This document shows positions 54,098 to 61,930 of a stretch of 64,000 bases of DNA, one piece after another. The DNA comes from JAABRU01 sp964505535 (lineage in GTDB: Bacteria > Desulfobacterota > Desulfobacteria > Desulfobacterales > Desulfococcaceae). The notes under the pieces were generated by a model. It saw only the letters and a program-made list of their open reading frames with translations. It was not told the origin of the DNA and did no database searches. Position 1 is the stretch's first letter. Each line of letters begins with the position of its first letter. The stretch lies in assembly GCA_964505535.1 (NCBI GenBank), contig CAZDIU010000001.1, positions 32,105-96,104 of the forward strand, written 5' to 3'. The position numbers were made by a program, and so were the translations under genes.

Positions 54098-54520
54098 ATG
54101 AAGGAGTCTCTGAAACCCGGACTGAGTTTTGAATTTCAGTACAAAGTGCCGGAAAACAAAACCGTTCCCCATCTCTTTCCGGAATTTGATGAGGGAAGCG
54201 TCATGCCCAATGTCTTTGCTTCAGGGTATATGGTGGGCCTTTTTGAATTTGCCTGCATCAAAGCCATCAACCCGTATCTGGACTGGCCCGATGAGCAGAG
54301 CGTGGGCATCGGTTTCAGTCTGAATCATACTGCCGCAACCCCGCCCGGTTTTACCGTCACCGTCAAGGGAAAACTGGAAAAAGTGGAAGGACGCAAACTG
54401 ACCTTTGGCATTGAAGCCCATGACGGCGTTGACACCATTTCCAAAGGAACCCATGAACGCTTTGTCATCCAGGCTGCCAAATTCAAGGCTGCGGTTTCGG
54501 AAAAGGCCGGAAAACGGTGA
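54098..54520 (+). CDS. FlK-like hotdog-fold thioesterase
   Basis: 140 aa with AAGGAGG ahead of ATG 54098. It fits the fluoroacetyl-CoA-thioesterase-like hotdog family: N-terminal entry strand (FEFQYKVPENKTV), central helix (VFASGYMVGLFEFACIKA), and the strand ending GTHERFVIQAAKF, which is the family's recognisable C-terminal motif. It probably hydrolyses a small acyl-CoA; substrate unknown. It precedes the Liv importer genes by about 160 bp, so a shared role in uptake and activation of a carboxylic or amino acid is possible but unproven. Confidence 0.83.
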   Translation: MKESLKPGLSFEFQYKVPENKTVPHLFPEFDEGSVMPNVFASGYMVGLFEFACIKAINPYLDWPDEQSVGIGFSLNHTAATPPGFTVTVKGKLEKVEGRKLTFGIEAHDGVDTISKGTHERFVIQAAKFKAAVSEKAGKR

Positions 54521-54678
54521 CAGTCTGGATTTGAACGTCCGGAACCTGCGCCAATCTTTCCCGAATTTGAAATTAAATATTGAAAAAAGTGTCTTCCTGT
54601 GTTAGCAGTTCATATCTTTTCGGATGTTTTATGTGTTTTTTTATTTAATTCAAACTGTTAGGTTAAACGGAGGCTGAA

Positions 54679-55851
54679 ATGCGCAAAAATCTGAAGGCAG
54701 TTGCCCTGTGTGCGGCTGTGGTCATGGTGCTTTCCCCCTGTGTGTGGGGAGCAGAGAAAACCCTTAAAATCGGTTTCAATATTCCCCTGACCGGTGACAT
54801 CCCCAAAGTGGGAGAAGAATCCAAGTTTGCCGGAGAGATGCTCAAAGAAGACATCAACGGCGCAGGCGGTCTGGATGTGGGCGGAGAAAAATACATGCTG
54901 GAATTCATTTATGAAGACAATGAATCCAAAGCTGAATCCGCAGTGACCGCAGCCCTGAAACTCATAGAAAAGGATCAGGTGCTGGCCATTGTGGGACCCA
55001 ACTCCAGCAAACAGGCCGTGCCCGCGGGCGGAACCTGCAATGACAACCGGACGCCCATGATTTCCCCCTGGTCAACCAATCCTGACACCACCAAAGATCG
55101 GGAATGGGTTTTTCGCGCGGCGTTTCTGGATCCTTTTCAGGGTCCGGTTGCCGTGGATTTTGCCATGAAACAGTTCAATGCCAAAAAATCCGCTGTGCTG
55201 TTTGCTCTGGCCAATGACTACAGCAAGGGGCTGGCTGAAATCTTCAAGGCAGATTTTGAAAAGAAAAACGGAGCCGGATCTGTCGCTGCTTTTGAAAGCT
55301 ACGGAGACAAGGATCAGGATTTCAGCGCGCAGTTGACCAAGATCATCGCTGCCAAACCGGATTTCATCTTCCTGCCCAACAATTACAATGAAGTGGCTCT
55401 GATCGTGAAACAGGCCCATGATCTGGGATGGAAAGGCCCGTTTATGGGTGCGGATGCCTGGGGCAATTCCGAACTGATGAAGCTGTGCGGGGAAGACTGC
55501 AAAGGCCATTATTTTTCCACCCACTATGCCGCGGCCGGTGCCACCGGAGCCACCAAAGAGTTCATTGACCGGTATCAGAAGAAATACGGTTACGAGCCTG
55601 CGGATGTTGCAGCCCTGACCTGGGATGCGACCCGTATCGTTCTCAAGGCCATTCAGGATATGGGAAAAATCACAGGCGATGTGAAGGCGGATCGGAAAGC
55701 TGTCCGGGATGCCATGTCCAGCATTGCCGAATTTGAAGGCATTACCGGCAAAATGAAATTCGACGAACAGGGCGATCCCATCAAATGCGCTGTGGTCGTC
55801 AAGATCAGTGACAAAGGCGAGTTTGTGTTTACAGAATCGGTCTGTCCGTAA
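54679..55851 (+). CDS. livJ: Liv-type ABC transporter substrate-binding protein
   Basis: 390 aa. Signal peptide (ALCAAVVMVLSPCVWGAE, cleavage likely after WGA), then a type I periplasmic binding fold: LKIGFNIPLTGDIPKVGEES, AIVGPNSSKQAVPAG, PMISPWSTNP. It captures branched-chain amino acids or related ligands for the permease encoded downstream. HAAT-family proteins in anaerobic degraders also bind aromatic or organic acids, so the ligand is open. It is followed by a long hairpin element before livH, which may keep livJ mRNA more abundant. Start ATG 54679 with GGAGG. Confidence 0.93.
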   Translation: MRKNLKAVALCAAVVMVLSPCVWGAEKTLKIGFNIPLTGDIPKVGEESKFAGEMLKEDINGAGGLDVGGEKYMLEFIYEDNESKAESAVTAALKLIEKDQVLAIVGPNSSKQAVPAGGTCNDNRTPMISPWSTNPDTTKDREWVFRAAFLDPFQGPVAVDFAMKQFNAKKSAVLFALANDYSKGLAEIFKADFEKKNGAGSVAAFESYGDKDQDFSAQLTKIIAAKPDFIFLPNNYNEVALIVKQAHDLGWKGPFMGADAWGNSELMKLCGEDCKGHYFSTHYAAAGATGATKEFIDRYQKKYGYEPADVAALTWDATRIVLKAIQDMGKITGDVKADRKAVRDAMSSIAEFEGITGKMKFDEQGDPIKCAVVVKISDKGEFVFTESVCP

Positions 55852-55857
55852 GACAGG

Positions 55858-55981
55858 GAACAGGGGTTCAGGGGACAGGGATTAGGGGTCAGAGATCAGG
55901 GAGCAGAGATGAAATTTTCAGCCTTCCCCTGTTTCCCATCTCCTTTTCCCCAATCCCTATCCCCTATTCCCTGACCCCTTT
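55858..55981. repeat. GGGGATTAGGGG-type inverted repeat between livJ and livH
   Basis: Imperfect inverted repeat, left arm AGGGGACAGGGATTAGGGG, right arm CCAATCCCTATCCCCTATTC, loop near 55912-55925. It is related to the element at 49826-49933. It fills almost the whole gap and ends about 12 bp before the livH start. Confidence 0.78.
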
Positions 55982-55993
55982 TAAGGAAACATT

Positions 55994-56908
55994 GTGTTTG
56001 AAAGCGTAATTCAAAATATCTTCAACGGGCTGCAGTGGGGCAGTTTCTATTCCCTCATTGCGCTGGGCTATACACTCGTATACGGCGTCCTGACCCTGAT
56101 CAATTTCGCTCATGGCGATATTTTCATGGTCGGCGCATATATTGCCTTTTTTGTGGCCACCTTTTTTCTTGGACATGCTGCGGGACTGCCCGGATGGTTT
56201 GTGCTGACTCTGACCATTCCCCTGACCATGATTCTCACGGCCTGTGTGGGCGTGACGCTGGAAAGAATCGCGTACCGTCCCCTGCGCCGCAAAGGCGCAA
56301 ACCGGCTGTATGTGGTCATCACCGCGCTGATGTGCGGACTGATTCTGGAAAACGGAAATCTGGCCCTGCTGGGGGCCAGCCGCAAAAGTTTTCCGGAACT
56401 GGTGGAAAAAACCGTTTACCCCTTTGGCATGGTCAGCATGACCAATCTCAAAATGGCGGTCATCCTTTCAGCCATACTGGTTTTCATCCTTCTCCAGTTC
56501 ATTGTCACCAAAACCAGAATCGGCATGGCCATGCGCGCCATTTCCTATGACAAGTTTGCCGTGCCGCTCATGGGCATTCCCATTGACACCATCATCGTGT
56601 TCACCTTTATTCTCGGTTCCTCCATGGCCGGGCTGGCCGGGCTGCTGTACTCCCTTTCCTATCCCATACTGGATCCCTATATGGGCGCGCTCATCGGATG
56701 GAAAGCCTTTATCGCCGCAGTTGTGGGCGGCATCGGGGATATACGCGGCGCGTTTCTGGGCGGATTTGTGCTGGGATTTGTGGAAATCCTGGTGGTGGCC
56801 TTTTTCCCCTCAACCTTCCGGGATCTGATAGCCTTTTCCATTTTGCTGCTGATTCTGGTTTATAAACCCACCGGTCTGTTCGGCGTGGCAAAAACAACAA
56901 AAATATAG
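55994..56908 (+). CDS. livH: Liv-type ABC transporter permease 1
   Basis: 304 aa from GTG 55994 with AAGGAAAC upstream. About eight hydrophobic helices and the LivH signature (LINFAHGDIFMVGAYIAFF near the N-terminus; GIGDIRGAFLGGFVLGFVE near the C-terminus, facing the ATPases). It forms the membrane channel together with the next gene product, whose start lies 9 bp after this stop. Confidence 0.94.
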   Translation: MFESVIQNIFNGLQWGSFYSLIALGYTLVYGVLTLINFAHGDIFMVGAYIAFFVATFFLGHAAGLPGWFVLTLTIPLTMILTACVGVTLERIAYRPLRRKGANRLYVVITALMCGLILENGNLALLGASRKSFPELVEKTVYPFGMVSMTNLKMAVILSAILVFILLQFIVTKTRIGMAMRAISYDKFAVPLMGIPIDTIIVFTFILGSSMAGLAGLLYSLSYPILDPYMGALIGWKAFIAAVVGGIGDIRGAFLGGFVLGFVEILVVAFFPSTFRDLIAFSILLLILVYKPTGLFGVAKTTKI

Positions 56909-56917
56909 ATTAAGATC

Positions 56918-57994
56918 ATGCAGAAGTTTTCCGTACCCATCCTGCTTTCCCTTGTTTTTTTCACAATCACGGGATGTTCATATTACGGTGTCATGGACCT
57001 TTATGTGCAGTCCGTGATCATGTTCATCGGCATCAATGTCATCCTGTCCTCCAGTCTCAACATCATCAACGGATACATGGGGGAATTCGCGTGCGGTCAT
57101 GCAGCGTTCATGGCCATCGGAGCCTATGTTTCCTCTGTGCTCAATGTCTTCCTGTTTGCCAAAGACAAATTCTTCGGTCCTCCCCTGCTTCCCCCGGAAC
57201 TGGCGCTGTATTTTTTTCCTCTGGTCATTTTTGCAGGTGCGGTGGCAGCCGCTCTGGCCGGAATGCTGGTGGCCATTCCCTCTTTCAAGACACGGGGGGA
57301 TTATCTGGCCATCATCACCATTGCCGCGAATTTCATTGTCACCAGCACCGTGATCAACATGGATGCCATTGGCGGCGCAAGGGGTTTTATGGGCATGAAA
57401 AAAATCACTTTTGCAATGGAGGATGTGATTGCGCTGCCCTGGATGCTGATATGGGTGATTCTGGGAACCTTTTTCTCCATCTGGCTGCTCCGGCGCTATG
57501 TATCCTCCACATACGGAAAAGGCATCATTGCCATCAATCAGGATGAGGTGGCCGCAGAAATCATGAGTGTGAACACCAACCGGATGAAACTCATGGCTTT
57601 TATGCTTTCTTCCGGGCTGGCCGGGCTGGCCGGCGGCCTGTTTGCCCACATTCTGGGATACATCAACCCCAATTCCTTTGGCATTCTCAAATCCACCGAA
57701 TGCCTGGTCATGGTCTATCTCGGCGGCATGGGTTCCCTGAGCGGTTCCGTGATTTCCGCGATTGTGTTCACTCTGCTGCTGGAGGGACTGCGTTTTGTCA
57801 TTCCCTGGATTGATTCCGGTCTCCACTGGCTCCATCTCATTCCGGATGCGTATCAGGTCAGCCAGGTGTGGAAATGGGTCATTATTCCTCTGATTCTGGT
57901 GCTGCTCATGCAGTTCCGGCCCGAAGGCATTATGGGAAACAAGGAACTGTCGGATATTTTTCCGAAACTGAAAAAGTGGTACCGGTTCAGATAA
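56918..57994 (+). CDS. livM: Liv-type ABC transporter permease 2
   Basis: 358 aa, about nine helices. LivM landmarks: SSSLNIINGYMGEFACGHAA, ARGFMGMKKITF, and the ATPase-contact loop MGSLSGSVISAIVFTLLLE. Directly downstream of livH (9-bp gap), so co-transcribed. The N-terminal segment (ILLSLVFFTITGCSYYG) has a lipobox-like appearance but is more simply the first transmembrane helix. Confidence 0.94.
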   Translation: MQKFSVPILLSLVFFTITGCSYYGVMDLYVQSVIMFIGINVILSSSLNIINGYMGEFACGHAAFMAIGAYVSSVLNVFLFAKDKFFGPPLLPPELALYFFPLVIFAGAVAAALAGMLVAIPSFKTRGDYLAIITIAANFIVTSTVINMDAIGGARGFMGMKKITFAMEDVIALPWMLIWVILGTFFSIWLLRRYVSSTYGKGIIAINQDEVAAEIMSVNTNRMKLMAFMLSSGLAGLAGGLFAHILGYINPNSFGILKSTECLVMVYLGGMGSLSGSVISAIVFTLLLEGLRFVIPWIDSGLHWLHLIPDAYQVSQVWKWVIIPLILVLLMQFRPEGIMGNKELSDIFPKLKKWYRFR

Positions 57995-58089
57995 TCAGTT
58001 GGCAGTTGCCGGATCAGGTTATGTCCTGCCGTCATGCGCACGAAACTCGAACCTTCATGCCAAAGGCCGGAACATGCCGGAATTGCTGG

Positions 58090-58109
58090 ATTCCGGCTTT
58101 CGCCGGAAT
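58090..58109. repeat. ATTCCGGCTTTCGCCGGAAT hairpin
   Basis: Perfect 8-bp stem with a TTTC-containing loop, the same hairpin that lies inside the AACTGATGTTACGC elements, here without terminal repeats. It stands in the 224-bp gap after livM with partial CATGCCGGAATT arms before it. Confidence 0.65.
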
Positions 58110-58218
58110 GACGGGCAACAGTCCAAATCGCTGAGTTTTTGAAGAACTGCCCAACAGGCGTTATCAGTTGGCAACTCCTGACAGAACACTGACAAACTGC
58201 TTTTCACGGAGCGCAACG

Positions 58219-58659
58219 ATGGCAAAATTTGAAAAGGAACTTGAAAAATTCAAGGAAGTATTGGTGAAAGGTGACAATTTTGCTGATATTTACACCCATT
58301 TCCTGGACAACCTTGGAGAACGCCCTGATTTTCTTCAATACGGAAAGGTGAAAAAAAATCCCCAGTTGAAACAGCTTATGGAGGCTGTGGCAGAAAAACT
58401 TTTCAAAAGAGAGGTTGAGATCATGCACCTGCTGCTCCACAAAATTCCCAAAACCTCTTTTTTTCACGGCCCCTGCTTTATCAACGGCAAAATGGCTTCC
58501 GTGTTTTATTTTGAGGATATCCGGGTGGGAATGCTCATTGTCGCACAGATCGATGGGGAAACCAAATTCATCCGTTTTTCCGGCATGGAAGCCACAGAAG
58601 ACGGGGAAGTCGCGGGCGATACCTTTGTTCCGGCCTTTCGCAGCAAAGCCATCCACTGA
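58219..58659 (+). CDS. Conserved-looking hypothetical protein within the liv operon
   Basis: 146 aa from ATG 58219 (CACGGAGCG upstream; the frame to 58168 adds 17 residues without a site). No signal peptide or membrane segment. It starts with a charged helix (MAKFEKELEKFKEVLVKGDN) and ends with beta-like segments (SVFYFEDIRVGMLIVAQIDG, TKFIRFSGMEATEDG). I do not recognise the family. It lies between livM and livG on the same strand, so it may be a soluble partner or regulator of the importer. The high Lys/Phe content is unremarkable. Confidence 0.75.
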   Translation: MAKFEKELEKFKEVLVKGDNFADIYTHFLDNLGERPDFLQYGKVKKNPQLKQLMEAVAEKLFKREVEIMHLLLHKIPKTSFFHGPCFINGKMASVFYFEDIRVGMLIVAQIDGETKFIRFSGMEATEDGEVAGDTFVPAFRSKAIH

Positions 58660-58671
58660 TATAATGCCGGA

Positions 58672-58698
58672 GGAGTTCCAAACTGAAAGTTTGGAACC
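58672..58698. repeat. CCAAACT hairpin repeat, copy 2
   Basis: GGAGTTCCAAACTGAAAGTTTGGAACC, a hairpin of the type at 25070-25099 with two stem pairs changed together (GTGCC/GGCAC to GTTCC/GGAAC). That compensatory change suggests the structure itself is kept. Confidence 0.6.
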
Positions 58699-58779
58699 AT
58701 GAACTCACTGAAAAAATGCCAAAAATTCCGTTTGGCATATCTTAATTTTTAACGGTATTGGAAGCACAGCAGAAAAACA

Positions 58780-59547
58780 ATGTCTTTACTTGAAATCAGA
58801 AACCTTACCCAAAACTTCGGCGGACTCTGCGCTCTGTCGAATTTTTCCGAAACCTTTGAAGGCCGTGAACTCACCGGACTCATCGGCCCCAACGGCGCGG
58901 GGAAAACCACAGTCTTCAACCTGACCAGCGGTTTTTATCAGCCATCAGGGGGAGAAATTCGGTTCAGAGGCACAAACACTGCCGGACTCAAACCCCATCA
59001 GGTCACGGCTCTGGGCATTGCCAGAACCTTTCAGAACATCCGGCTTTGGAACGACATGAGCGTACTGGACAATATCCGCATTTCTCAGCATTATCAGATG
59101 GGATATTCCCTGTGGGACTGCCTGATCCGCTCAAAAAAATACAGACACGGAGAGGCCGGGATACTGAAAACTGCGATGGAAATGCTCGAAGCCCTTGATC
59201 TGCTGCAGTACAGGGAAGAACTGCCCCGGAACCTGCCTTACGGGATTCAGCGCAAGGTGGAGATCGCGCGTGCGCTTTCGGTAAAACCTGCCCTGCTGCT
59301 GCTGGACGAACCGGCCGCGGGGCTCAACTCTGCGGATGTGCAGGAACTGATTCAACTGATTCGCTGGATTTACAAAGAATTTGACATTGCCATCTGGATG
59401 ATCGAACACCAGATGGCGGTTGTCATGTCGCTGTGCACGCGGATCAAGGTGATTGATTTCGGCCTCACCATTGCCGAGGGAACACCGGATGAAATCCGGA
59501 ACAATCCTGAGGTGATCAAAGCCTATCTGGGAGATGAGAATATCTGA
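58780..59547 (+). CDS. livG: Liv-type ABC transporter ATPase 1
   Basis: 255 aa. Walker A GPNGAGKTT, Q-loop region ARTFQNIRLW, divergent signature LPYGIQRKVEIARAL (no LSGG, as usual in LivG), Walker B LLLLDEPAAGLN and the switch His in IWMIEHQMAVVM. It powers the livHM channel as a heterodimer with the next protein. The stop TGA overlaps the next ATG by one base (TGATG), giving translational coupling. Confidence 0.95.
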   Translation: MSLLEIRNLTQNFGGLCALSNFSETFEGRELTGLIGPNGAGKTTVFNLTSGFYQPSGGEIRFRGTNTAGLKPHQVTALGIARTFQNIRLWNDMSVLDNIRISQHYQMGYSLWDCLIRSKKYRHGEAGILKTAMEMLEALDLLQYREELPRNLPYGIQRKVEIARALSVKPALLLLDEPAAGLNSADVQELIQLIRWIYKEFDIAIWMIEHQMAVVMSLCTRIKVIDFGLTIAEGTPDEIRNNPEVIKAYLGDENI

Positions 59548-60269
59548 TGCTGCTGGAAATCAAAGACCTGTATGTCAAATATGGAAATATCCAAGCCCTG
59601 CACGGCATATCCTTTTTTGTGAATCCGGGCGAGATTGTCACCCTGATAGGAGCCAACGGCGCGGGGAAAACGACCACACTTCACACCATCACACGGGTTC
59701 CGCCGCCCGAAGGCCCCAGGGTTTCAGGCGGAGATATTCTGTACAAAGGCCAGTCCATTCTCAAAACAGAAGCCCACGCGGTGGTGCAGCATCTCAAAAT
59801 TGCACTGGCTCCGGAAGGGCGCCACATTTTCGGAAATCTGACTGTGGAGGAGAATCTGAAACTGGCCACCTTTGCCCGGAAAAAAGACCCCCGGATTCAG
59901 GCGGATTTTCAGCGGGTCTATGATCTTTTTCCCCGTCTGGCAGAGCGCAGGAAACAGCGCAGCGAATCCCTCAGCGGCGGAGAGCAGCAGATGCTGGCAG
60001 TGGGACGCGCGCTGATGACCGGATGCAATTTCATTCTTCTGGACGAACCGTCCATGGGACTTGCCCCTCTGCTGATGTATGAGATGTTCCGCACCCTGCG
60101 CAAGCTCAATGAAGCCGGGATGACCATCCTGCTCATTGAACAGAACGCCCGGCTGGCGCTGAAATTCGCACACCGGGCCTATGTGCTGGATACGGGTCAG
60201 ATTGTCATGCAGGGTTCCGCGCAGGAAGTCGCGGAAAACCCGGAAGTGCAGAAGGCCTATCTTGGATAG
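59547..60269 (+). CDS. livF: Liv-type ABC transporter ATPase 2
   Basis: 240 aa. Walker A GANGAGKTT, LAPEGRHIFGNLTVEENL (LivF-typical), signature ESLSGGEQQMLAVGRAL, Walker B FILLDEPSMGLAP, switch His replaced by Gln in ILLIEQNARLAL as is normal for LivF. Last gene of the importer operon; a strong hairpin with a T-run follows 38 bp later. Confidence 0.95.
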   Translation: MLLEIKDLYVKYGNIQALHGISFFVNPGEIVTLIGANGAGKTTTLHTITRVPPPEGPRVSGGDILYKGQSILKTEAHAVVQHLKIALAPEGRHIFGNLTVEENLKLATFARKKDPRIQADFQRVYDLFPRLAERRKQRSESLSGGEQQMLAVGRALMTGCNFILLDEPSMGLAPLLMYEMFRTLRKLNEAGMTILLIEQNARLALKFAHRAYVLDTGQIVMQGSAQEVAENPEVQKAYLG

Positions 60270-60307
60270 TGCCCTGCCAAGTTTGAGCTTTTGATTTCAC
60301 TTTCACA

Positions 60308-60342
60308 GAAAAACCGGATTTTTTCAAAAAATCCGGTTTTTT
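60308..60342 (+). terminator. Intrinsic terminator of the liv operon (AAAAACCGG palindrome)
   Basis: Stem AAAAACCGGATTTTTT/AAAAAATCCGGTTTTTT ending in a run of six T, 38 bp after livF. It is symmetrical, so it could also stop transcripts from the opposite side. It is the eighth copy of the palindrome in this window, here without flanking terminal repeats. Confidence 0.72.
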
Positions 60343-60361
60343 GCATCTCACAGCAGCAGGA

Positions 60362-60419
60362 TGGGCAAAATCGCTTTCCGCTTGGGATCTGTTCGGATCT
60401 CCGAAAGCGATTTTGCCCA
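60362..60419. repeat. Perfect 17-bp inverted repeat
   Basis: TGGGCAAAATCGCTTTC at 60362-60378 and its exact complement at 60403-60419, with a 24-base interior. It lies between the convergent livF and CYTH genes, so it is probably a transcript hairpin or a small mobile repeat. Confidence 0.7.
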
Positions 60420-60425
60420 CTGCTC

Positions 60426-60446
60426 TGCCAAACTTTCAGTTTGGCA
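60426..60446. repeat. CCAAACT hairpin repeat, copy 3
   Basis: TGCCAAACTTTCAGTTTGGCA, the same stem as at 25070-25099 in the opposite orientation. It lies in the gap between convergent genes and could assist termination of the CYTH gene. Confidence 0.65.
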
Positions 60447-60502
60447 CTCTCTGTTTTTCTTAACGCAATGCCATTGGAAAGCAGACAGCAGATATTTCCC
60501 CG

Positions 60503-61120
60503 TCAATCCTGTCCGGGCTTTGTGCTTTCGCATTCCCGGATCAAATCTGACATATCCGCATCAATATTCTGAAAATTTTCAAAGGTGACATCAGAAAAAG
60601 GCAGTTGCAGTTTTTCTTTCAGAAGGGAGAAGATGACAAGATAATTGTGCAAAATCCGTTTGTCCCATTCCAGTCCGAGTTCATGCGTCAGTTGCAGAAT
60701 ATGCGTTTTTTCTCCCTCAATTTCCAGAAAATCCCCGAAAGGCATGGTGTCCAGACACAGATGGGTATTCCCCATCACAAAAGTCTCCCGCCATTTTTCA
60801 TACCGCTGCACCGGGTGAAATCCCAATGCCTCCAGAATCCGCTGCATAGCGGAAAAATCACTGACTTCTGTTTCCAGTTCCTCAAATACCTTGAACTGGT
60901 TATCCTGCTTCGCAGGCCTGGATTTGAAGGTCAGCCTGGCTTTGCCATCCTGCCGGAGCCGGAGCAGAGACTTTCGCTGCATCAGGCTTTCGGAAGCATC
61001 CTCAAAGCGGATATTTTCCTCAAAAACCCGGCCTGCGGATTTGGCTCCCATCGCAAGAATGCGGCTGCGCAGGGCTTCCCTGTCAGTTACATAAAATTTG
61101 ACTTCAATTTCCAGAGGCAT
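60503..61120 (-). CDS. CYTH-domain protein (class IV adenylate cyclase/thiamine triphosphatase-like)
   Basis: 205 aa. It begins with the ExExK metal/triphosphate signature (E4, E6, K8 in PLEIEVKFYV) and has the tunnel-lining charged strands of the CYTH fold (RKSLLRLRQDG, ARLTFKSRP, KVFEELETEV, CLDTMPFGDFLEIEGE). The length and FGDFLEIEG motif resemble CyaB/class IV adenylate cyclases, but many relatives are triphosphatases, so the reaction (ATP to cAMP or triphosphate hydrolysis) is not settled. It is a single gene transcribed towards livF. Confidence 0.87.
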   Translation of the reverse strand: MPLEIEVKFYVTDREALRSRILAMGAKSAGRVFEENIRFEDASESLMQRKSLLRLRQDGKARLTFKSRPAKQDNQFKVFEELETEVSDFSAMQRILEALGFHPVQRYEKWRETFVMGNTHLCLDTMPFGDFLEIEGEKTHILQLTHELGLEWDKRILHNYLVIFSLLKEKLQLPFSDVTFENFQNIDADMSDLIRECESTKPGQD

Positions 61121-61285
61121 AAATCATTACTCATAAGATTTAACGGTACAGCCACGAATTGCACGAATTACGGTTTGTGCAATTCGTGCAGATTCGTGTC
61201 ATTCGCGGCTGATTTAAATTATATCAAATTGATCCCGGAGTCCGGAAGTTCCATAAGGAACGGTATAATTGTGCTTTCCTCCGCA

Positions 61286-61313
61286 GCAGGGGCGAATCAT
61301 CATTCGCCCCTGC
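61286..61313. repeat. GCAGGGGCGAAT palindrome
   Basis: GCAGGGGCGAAT/ATTCGCCCCTGC with a four-base loop. No T-run on the minus strand, so it is not a clear terminator for the SHOCT gene. Upstream, near 61155-61195, GAATTGCACGAAT/GTGCAATTCGTGC forms another inverted repeat; the gap 61121-61333 holds no gene. Confidence 0.6.
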
Positions 61314-61333
61314 GTCTTCATCATTTCCGTTTT

Positions 61334-61918
61334 TTACTCTCCCGGCCCGGACCGGGCATTGCATATATCCCCTATCAGTTTGGTTTTGAGAGCCTGAAAC
61401 TCATCCGCGTCAATGATTCCCTCATTTTTCATATCAGAGAGTTCCCTGAGCTGCCGAAGGGGATCTGCCGGGGAAGCGCAGGTGTCTCTCACATGCTGCC
61501 TATCCGTCATATCGGGAAGCAGAAGAGGTTCCCGGTTTCCGGAAACAGGTTTGTCCTGCCCTCCGCAGGAAATGGTCAGCAGACCGCCCATGAGACCAAT
61601 CTGAACAGCCTGCCCCTGTCTGGCCCGCTCCTGTGCCTCCCGCAGCGCAGCACCTCCATCCTCCCGGATTTTATGGAATATGCGGAAGAAGAATTTTCCC
61701 GTATAATAAACAGCCAGTCCGCCCCCGACAATGCCGACACCCAGAATCAGATAGCGGAAATCCAGCACCCCTTTGATGATAACCACCACAAAGGTTCCCA
61801 TGAGCGGAACCGCAAACAGCGCAATCAGGATGATATAAAACAGCCCCAGACTGGACATCATATGAAACTGCCGCTGCATGTAGTCACTCTGCATTTTGTC
61901 TTTTATCCATGCTTTCAT
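61334..61918 (-). CDS. Membrane protein with C-terminal SHOCT-like domain
   Basis: 194 aa. Two hydrophobic helices (LFYIILIALFAVPLMGTFVVV, about 25-48; YLILGVGIVGGGLAVYYTG, about 56-74), a cytosolic segment and a C-terminal SHOCT-like helical hairpin (PLRQLRELSDMKNEGIIDADEF, split here at the turn KNEGIID). SHOCT domains are oligomerisation or interaction modules without known catalysis. The start lies 12 bp after the argJ stop with CAGGAAATG upstream, so it is probably co-transcribed with argJ. Function unknown. Confidence 0.78.
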   Translation of the reverse strand: MKAWIKDKMQSDYMQRQFHMMSSLGLFYIILIALFAVPLMGTFVVVIIKGVLDFRYLILGVGIVGGGLAVYYTGKFFFRIFHKIREDGGAALREAQERARQGQAVQIGLMGGLLTISCGGQDKPVSGNREPLLLPDMTDRQHVRDTCASPADPLRQLRELSDMKNEGIIDADEFQALKTKLIGDICNARSGPGE

Positions 61919-61930
61919 GGCATTTCCTGA

